Position numbers and translations under genes: made by a program. Positions 5,889-10,446 of a DNA stretch of 10,446 nt are shown here, piece after piece. This DNA comes from an uncultured Bacteroidota bacterium (GTDB lineage Bacteria > Bacteroidota > Bacteroidia > Flavobacteriales > Flavobacteriaceae): assembly GCA_903920835.1 (NCBI GenBank), contig CAIXNQ010000150.1, forward strand, positions 1-10,446, written 5' to 3'. Under the pieces are notes generated by a model, which worked only from the letters and a program-made list of their open reading frames with translations, did not search any database and was not told the origin of the DNA. Every line of letters starts with the position of its first letter. The first letter of the stretch is position 1.

Positions 5889-7283
5889 ATGATGTCATTT
5901 AAAAAGATACATTTCGAGATTTCAGAACGAAAGATTTTACTTCAGCTTTTTGATGTAATTTCGGTTTTGTTGTCATTGTATTTTGTTAGCATTATCTTCA
6001 AATTTGATTATTTTAGCATCAGTACATTAAATTATTATTGGACTTTAGTGCTTGCAATTTATTTGGTGCTCTTTGGTCATGTTTTTGAAATGTATAATCT
6101 TCAAGTTGCAAGTAATCAATTTTTGATTCTAAAAAGTATTGTTTTGACGGTTTCTACAACTGTTTTAGTTTATTTGCTTACGCCAATTTACACGCCACTT
6201 TTACCTAAAAAACGTATTCAAATTTTATGTTTTTACTTGGCAATATTAATCACACTACTGGTTTGGCGGTATTTTTACATCACTTTTCTAGCCTCGCACC
6301 GATTTCATAAAAAAGTAATATTAATTTGCGATACAGAAACTGTTTCAGAATTAATTGACGGACTCGAAAAAGTAGATCCAAATTATAAAGTGGTTGGATT
6401 CATTCAAACCGATTTAGCTTTTAATGAAGTAACAAATTCATTAAAAATTAAACAAATTGCTAATGATGATTTGGCAGAATTTGTAAAAAACAATTACATT
6501 TCTGAACTTGTAATTGCAACTCAAAAACCGGATAGCATTACTATCCAACTTTACAATCAACTTATTCATTTGCTTGAAAGTGGTTTCACAATCCGAGAAT
6601 ACAGTCAGGTTTATGAAAGCATTACGCAACGAATTCCTGTGAATTATCTGGCTCAAGATTTCTATCGTTATTTTCCTTTTAGCCGCAGCAATCAAAATAA
6701 ATTATATTTACTCATCAGCCGATTAATCGAAATGTTTATTTGTCTTTTTGGATTGACTTTTGGCGTTTTATTTTTGCCTTTAATTTTGATAATTAACCCA
6801 TTTGCCAATCAAGGAAGTTTATTTTATTTTCAAGAAAGAGTTGGAAAAAACGGCGTCGTTTTTAATATCTATAAACTGCGAACGATGATTAAAAACGCCG
6901 AATCTGACCAAGCTGTTTTTGCTACTTCAAATGACAGTCGGGTAACAGCATTTGGAAAATTTCTTCGCAAAACCCGAATTGACGAAATTCCGCAATTTAT
7001 CAATATTTTGAAAGGTGATATGTCTATCATTGGACCAAGACCAGAACGACCAATAATTGTGAATGAAATTGCCAAAGAAATGCCTTTTTATGAAACCCGT
7101 CACATCATTAAACCGGGACTTACTGGCTGGGCGCAAGTCAATTATTCTTATGGAGAATCTATTGAAGACAGCTTAATCAAACTTCAATATGATTTGTATT
7201 ACATCAAACACCGAAGTATTTTTCTAGATTTGAACATCATGTTAAAAACCTTGAGTACAGTTTTATTCTACAGAGGTCAATAA
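5889..7283 (+). CDS. Polyprenyl-phosphate sugar-1-phosphate transferase (WbaP/CpsE-like)
   Basis: Predicted inner-membrane enzyme that starts glycan assembly by moving a hexose-1-phosphate from a UDP-sugar to undecaprenyl phosphate. The 464 residues show the standard long-form layout: four N-terminal helices (about 16-38, 47-66, 79-97, 110-131), a cytosolic Rossmann-like middle domain (about 140-250), a fifth membrane segment (about 277-300), and the C-terminal bacterial sugar transferase domain. Catalytic-domain motifs are intact: QERVGKNG...YKLRTM (about 313-331), RKTRIDEIPQFINILKGDMS (about 360-379), IGPRPERP, and KPGLTGWAQVNYSYG (about 408-422). The usual glycine-rich nucleotide loop of the middle domain is poorly kept (ILICDTETV). 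ATG codons at 5889 and 5892 are both possible starts. It ends the operon; its last 21 bases overlap the convergent lnb end. The sugar specificity is unknown. Confidence 0.9.
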   Translation: MMSFKKIHFEISERKILLQLFDVISVLLSLYFVSIIFKFDYFSISTLNYYWTLVLAIYLVLFGHVFEMYNLQVASNQFLILKSIVLTVSTTVLVYLLTPIYTPLLPKKRIQILCFYLAILITLLVWRYFYITFLASHRFHKKVILICDTETVSELIDGLEKVDPNYKVVGFIQTDLAFNEVTNSLKIKQIANDDLAEFVKNNYISELVIATQKPDSITIQLYNQLIHLLESGFTIREYSQVYESITQRIPVNYLAQDFYRYFPFSRSNQNKLYLLISRLIEMFICLFGLTFGVLFLPLILIINPFANQGSLFYFQERVGKNGVVFNIYKLRTMIKNAESDQAVFATSNDSRVTAFGKFLRKTRIDEIPQFINILKGDMSIIGPRPERPIIVNEIAKEMPFYETRHIIKPGLTGWAQVNYSYGESIEDSLIKLQYDLYYIKHRSIFLDLNIMLKTLSTVLFYRGQ

Positions 7284-8387
7284 CTTTTTTTTAGGCAAAA
7301 AGCATTTTAGGTAATATGAAGAAATTATAATAAAAGGCAACATCATCATAAAATGTGGTTTGTTTATTAATAGAACTAAGTAGCAGAATATACAAATTGA
7401 GTTTAGAAATATTAATACAATTGATATTTTTTTAAGTCTAAAATAATAACAAATATTGAGCAATATCAATATTGGGTTAAAAAGCAAAATGTTATAATTT
7501 TGAGTTACCTCGTGATGTAAGGAATAAAACCCAACCCAAATAAGAAAAATACCTAATATTCCGATTACACTTAAGTAAATCATTTTAAATCTCATTGATG
7601 TAATAAAAATCAAAGAAAGCGAAATGAAGTAAAAAAAATAAATTGAATTCCACCAAACAAAACTACTTTCATTAGCGCGTTTTGGATTTAAAATAAAGAT
7701 TGGTTTTGCTATCGGTTTGTTATCAAAACGTGCATTATTTAAGCCTTGAAGCAACTCAATTGGAAGAAAAAGTCGTTCAGCAGCCAAATCCGTTTTATGT
7801 CCAAACATAATGTTGATTCCTAAATTTTCAAAAAAGTGATCTTTCAAATACGGATATAAAACCGAACGATAGCTTGTTAATTCTTTATTATTTTTAAAAA
7901 TCAATGTTTTCCCGAAAATTCCATTGACTTTATCTAAAACCATGATTGTACAGTTCTTCTCAATGAATTTATAAGTGTAAAATTTTGAATCAGAAAACAA
8001 AGAAGTTGTCAATTCGTCAAAAAGTTCTTGCTTATTTTGGGTTGACAAAACAAGTTCTTGTTCTTTCACCTCTCTTTTTTCATAGATATATTCGGTCATA
8101 AAATCATTAAACGAACTACTAGAAATGAAATATTGTAAATCGCCTTTTATAAATTTGAAATAGAAATTTTCGGTACTAAAATCAAATGTTCCATAATTAT
8201 AAACCACGTCAAGATTTGTGTTGGTATCTCTAATTCTAATCGCTGTGTGTCCATAAATAGAATACAATTCAGAACCACTTCCACAGGTTAAAACACTGAT
8301 TTTTGCATTGTCTGACAAACGTTGGTATTGTGAAAATCCAAAAGTTGAAAATAAAAATAGAAGGCAGTAAACGATTATTTTTTTCAT
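7263..8387 (-). CDS. lnb: Lnb-like lipoprotein N-acyltransferase (DUF4105 family)
   Basis: Predicted inner-membrane protein that adds the third acyl chain to the N-terminal cysteine of lipoproteins. This is the role reported for Lnb (formerly DUF4105) in Bacteroides, which lacks Lnt. The 374-residue protein has a signal peptide (MKKIIVYCLLFLFSTFGFSQ), a periplasmic domain to about residue 240, and about five C-terminal membrane helices (near 248-264, 270-290, 300-318, 322-340, 345-362). The family hallmarks are present: YGHTAIRI with His47, and EKNCT with Cys146, a likely thiol/His catalytic pair. HHEVTQNYNILLFNP, between helices 2 and 3, resembles the family's conserved His/Asn loop. I start at ATG 8387 rather than the adjacent TTG at 8390, because it begins a normal M-K-K signal peptide. 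It follows porV2 by 5 bases in an operon. Enzyme assignment rests on family knowledge and the visible residues. Confidence 0.78.
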   Translation of the reverse strand: MKKIIVYCLLFLFSTFGFSQYQRLSDNAKISVLTCGSGSELYSIYGHTAIRIRDTNTNLDVVYNYGTFDFSTENFYFKFIKGDLQYFISSSSFNDFMTEYIYEKREVKEQELVLSTQNKQELFDELTTSLFSDSKFYTYKFIEKNCTIMVLDKVNGIFGKTLIFKNNKELTSYRSVLYPYLKDHFFENLGINIMFGHKTDLAAERLFLPIELLQGLNNARFDNKPIAKPIFILNPKRANESSFVWWNSIYFFYFISLSLIFITSMRFKMIYLSVIGILGIFLIWVGFYSLHHEVTQNYNILLFNPILILLNICYYFRLKKISIVLIFLNSICIFCYLVLLINKPHFMMMLPFIIISSYYLKCFLPKKKLLTSVE

Positions 8388-8392
8388 CAATT

Positions 8393-9460
8393 TTATTTAA
8401 AAATACTAAGATCAACTTTTATTGAGAATATATTTGAATAAAGTGCCGCACCTTGGTTTCCAATATTTGTTAATGCGTAATCAACATTTATTCCTTTATA
8501 TTGAAAACCCAAGCCCATATTGGGTTGAAAACTTACTTTTTGAGTATTGTCAATCTGTTTTACATTCTGAAAATTTCCTACACCAAGTCGAAGAAAAACC
8601 ATATCAGTATATCCGCCTTCTAAACCAACGGCAGGTTCGGCACTAAATCCTTTTCCAGAAATTATAGCGTTTGATTGGTTAAATTGAACATTCATATTTG
8701 TAGCTATTAGCAAGGTGTAATCATCGTGAAACTCTATTTTTTTGGACATTCCATATTGCACTTTAGGCGCAGTAATTTCGGTAGTTTCTGGCAAATCTTG
8801 ATTTTGACCCGGAATTGCGTTTTGAATTGTAGCAAACTCATTTTGGTTAATGTTCCATACATTATAAGTTGTCGTAATATCTCGCAACATCAAGCCAAAC
8901 TTCCAACCATTTTGTTCAAACTGAAATCCTAAATCAAAACCAAAACCCCACGAACTGGCAAAATTTCCAATTATTCTACGAATCACTTTTGAATTGATAC
9001 CATATTGAAAACCATCTAGTTTTGCTTTTCTAGCATAAGAAAAAGTAAAACCATAATCGGCGGTCGAGAATAAACTCACTCGATTATAATCAACATTTCC
9101 TTGACTGTCGATGAGCTGGGTAGTGTTTAAAATATTATCAACTCCAAACCGAATTGCCGACATTCCCCACGCACTTTCAGTATCAATTGGTGCAGCATAA
9201 GCAATATAGTCATATTGAGCAATGTTAGCAAAATAGCTGGCGTGCATTAACGAGATTTGTTTGTTCTCGAGATTCATCAATCCCGCTGGATTCCAGTAGC
9301 CAGAATTGACATCGCCCGTATGAGCTGTAACAGCGTTTGCCATTCCTAAGGCAGCAGCATCAACCCCAATATTCATAAACTCATTGGAATATTTTCGCAA
9401 GGTTTGCCCTGAAATTTGAAAGGTAAAAATGACAACAATTAGTAGAAATAGTTTTTTCAA
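8393..9460 (-). CDS. porV2: PorV/PorQ-family outer-membrane beta-barrel protein (PorV2-like)
   Basis: Predicted outer-membrane barrel related to PorV, the type IX secretion protein that shuttles cargo to the cell surface. The form often called PorV2 in flavobacteria has no firmly established role. From the TTG at 9460 the protein has 355 residues: signal peptide MKKLFLLIVVIFTFQISGQ (1-19), then the family's N-terminal block NIGVDAAALGMA (about 30-41) and YWNPAGL (55-61), then alternating hydrophobic/aromatic strands ending in a barrel-closing segment with terminal Phe-Lys. A longer frame to another TTG at 9496 would put 12 polar residues before the signal peptide, so I prefer 9460; no ATG fits. 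It leads the porV2-lnb operon and is divergent from pssA. Alternative: a general FadL-like barrel unrelated to secretion. The gene symbol is given with reservation. Confidence 0.72.
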   Translation of the reverse strand: MKKLFLLIVVIFTFQISGQTLRKYSNEFMNIGVDAAALGMANAVTAHTGDVNSGYWNPAGLMNLENKQISLMHASYFANIAQYDYIAYAAPIDTESAWGMSAIRFGVDNILNTTQLIDSQGNVDYNRVSLFSTADYGFTFSYARKAKLDGFQYGINSKVIRRIIGNFASSWGFGFDLGFQFEQNGWKFGLMLRDITTTYNVWNINQNEFATIQNAIPGQNQDLPETTEITAPKVQYGMSKKIEFHDDYTLLIATNMNVQFNQSNAIISGKGFSAEPAVGLEGGYTDMVFLRLGVGNFQNVKQIDNTQKVSFQPNMGLGFQYKGINVDYALTNIGNQGAALYSNIFSIKVDLSIFK

Positions 9461-9493
9461 AACTTGATTTTCTTGGTATTTAAATTTATTGTT

Positions 9494-9501
9494 CAAAAAT
9501 A
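9494..9501 (-). promoter_or_regulatory. Candidate -7 element for the porV2-lnb operon
   Basis: On the minus strand this reads TATTTTTG, an exact TAnnTTTG match. Initiation would fall near 9488, about 28 bases before the TTG at 9460 and already past the TTG at 9496, which supports the shorter start. No clear -33 TTG is seen at the right distance, so this is weak evidence. Confidence 0.3.
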
Positions 9502-9586
9502 TAATTTTTAGTTGAGCTATTTAGATATGATGAAAAACTTTAAATCTAATTATTTAAAAAACGCATCCAGAGCTGTAATATTGTAT

Positions 9587-9594
9587 TAAATTTG
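9587..9594 (+). promoter_or_regulatory. Candidate -7 element for pssA
   Basis: TAAATTTG matches the Bacteroidota -7 consensus TAnnTTTG. Initiation near 9600 would give a leader of about 22 bases before the ATG at 9623. There is no good TTG at the -33 distance. It shares the 162-base divergent region (9461-9622) with the porV2 promoter. Confidence 0.4.
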
Positions 9595-9622
9595 CCAACT
9601 TTAACAATAATGTTTCAAATTT

Positions 9623-10324
9623 ATGAAAATTAAAGCCCATATTCCAAACGCAATAACGCTCATAAACCTTTTCTGTGGTTGCATTGCTTTAGTTTTTATA
9701 GCTCGCAAAGATTTTGAAATGACTTTTTTGTTTGTGTCTTTGGGTATTTTCTTCGACTTCTTTGATGGTTTTTTCGCACGAAAATTTAATGTTTCAGGAC
9801 CTTTGGGTGTGCAACTCGATTCGCTGGCAGACATGGTTACAAGTGGCGTTATTCCTGGTTTTGTGATGTTTCAACTTATAAATGCAACAGAAAAATCAAC
9901 CCCACTCCTACCCTATTTTGGGTTCTTGATAACACTTGGTGCTTGCTATCGACTAGCAAATTTTAATATCGACACCCGACAATCTGATTCTTTTATTGGT
10001 TTGCCGACACCAGCAAATACGTTGTTTATAATTAGTTTGCCATTTGTTAAAACAGCTTTTGATTTTCAATTTTTTTCTAATTTATTGTCAAATCAATGGA
10101 TTTTCATAGGTATAACTTTACTTAGTGTCTATATTATGAATGCTGAGATTCCGTTATTTTCATTAAAAATAAAAGACTTTAGCGTTAAGAAATACGCACT
10201 TCAACTTTCATTTTTAATGATTTCAATAATTATGATTACTTTTTTAAGGATTGTTGCCGTTCCAGCAATAATTTTAATTTATATCTTAATTTCGGTGGTA
10301 AATAATCAGAAAAACAAACTTTAA
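9623..10324 (+). CDS. pssA: CDP-diacylglycerol--serine O-phosphatidyltransferase (phosphatidylserine synthase)
   Basis: Integral membrane enzyme that makes phosphatidylserine from CDP-diacylglycerol and L-serine, the precursor of phosphatidylethanolamine. The 233-residue length and roughly seven hydrophobic helices fit the membrane-bound (type II) PssA found in Bacteroidota. The CDP-alcohol phosphatidyltransferase signature is complete: Asp45, Asp48-Gly49, Ala52-Arg53, Gly62, Asp66 and Asp70, in the spacing DxxDGxxARx8GxxxDxxxD. The start MKIKAHIPNAITLINLFCG and the segment YRLANFNIDTRQ...FIGLPTPAN are typical of PssA, not of the phosphatidylglycerophosphate or cardiolipin synthases that share the fold. 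The ATG at 9623 immediately precedes the conserved N-terminus. It is divergent from porV2 and appears monocistronic within the window; no clear terminator hairpin follows. Confidence 0.92.
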   Translation: MKIKAHIPNAITLINLFCGCIALVFIARKDFEMTFLFVSLGIFFDFFDGFFARKFNVSGPLGVQLDSLADMVTSGVIPGFVMFQLINATEKSTPLLPYFGFLITLGACYRLANFNIDTRQSDSFIGLPTPANTLFIISLPFVKTAFDFQFFSNLLSNQWIFIGITLLSVYIMNAEIPLFSLKIKDFSVKKYALQLSFLMISIIMITFLRIVAVPAIILIYILISVVNNQKNKL

Positions 10325-10446
10325 ATTTTTCTTTCTCGTGTCATTTTTAAAATTAAGTCTTTTTCTCTTAACTCTAAATCCAAGTTAAATTATTATATCC
10401 ATTTTTGGTGAAAAACCATTAATGTAAGGTGAAATAATGTTTATTA

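Noticed and set aside
8422..8932. Plus-strand open frames inside porV2
   Set aside because: They are antisense to a gene with a clear signal peptide and family motifs, and their translations have no recognisable features.
9601..9834. Minus-strand open frame across the start of pssA
   Set aside because: It is antisense to the conserved CDP-alcohol phosphotransferase signature; its lysine/serine-rich translation reflects the reverse complement of membrane-helix codons.
10384..10446. Possible inverted repeat around TTTTTGGTGAAAAACCA
   Set aside because: The arms are mirror-like rather than reverse-complementary, so no stable hairpin forms.

Overview
The window looks like chromosomal DNA of a member of the Bacteroidota, most probably a Flavobacteriaceae species close to Flavobacterium. 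The evidence is low GC by eye, A-rich leaders without clear Shine-Dalgarno sites, TAnnTTTG-type -7 elements, a PorV/PorQ-family outer-membrane protein, an Lnb/DUF4105 protein, and a lipoprotein with a Bacteroidota-type surface-export signal. I see no rRNA, tRNA, CRISPR array, insertion sequence or prophage gene.

Layout. Positions 1-521 hold the 3' part of cmk (cytidylate kinase). A 12-helix NupG-type nucleoside/H+ symporter follows at 633-1952. A 213-base gap then carries a textbook sigma-54 (RpoN) promoter and a weaker copy 77 bases upstream of it. This drives a tiny Ala/Pro/Glu-rich lipoprotein (2166-2384), closed by a strong intrinsic terminator. Positions 2385-2737 are mostly non-coding, apart from a possible 39-residue ORF. 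A probable operon on the plus strand runs from 2738 to 7283: a SpoU/TrmH-family RNA methyltransferase, a Wzy/WaaL-type polysaccharide polymerase or ligase, a GT-B glycosyltransferase, and a polyprenyl-phosphate sugar-1-phosphate transferase. On the minus strand, a two-gene operon (9460 down to 7263) encodes a PorV2-like beta-barrel and then Lnb, the Bacteroidota lipoprotein N-acyltransferase candidate. It converges on the glycan operon with a 21-base overlap of coding ends. Divergent from porV2 is pssA (phosphatidylserine synthase, 9623-10324). The last 122 bases hold no gene I can support.

How the genes fit together. Most of the window serves the cell envelope: phospholipid head-group synthesis (pssA), lipoprotein maturation (lnb), an outer-membrane barrel related to type IX secretion proteins (porV2-like), surface glycan initiation, extension and polymerisation or ligation, and a lipoprotein predicted to reach the cell surface. 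cmk and the nucleoside transporter both concern nucleosides or nucleotides.

I did not find a clearly new multi-gene system. The most interesting signals are the RpoN promoter in front of a surface-signal lipoprotein, the minimal glycan-gene triad behind an RNA methyltransferase, and the porV2-lnb pairing.
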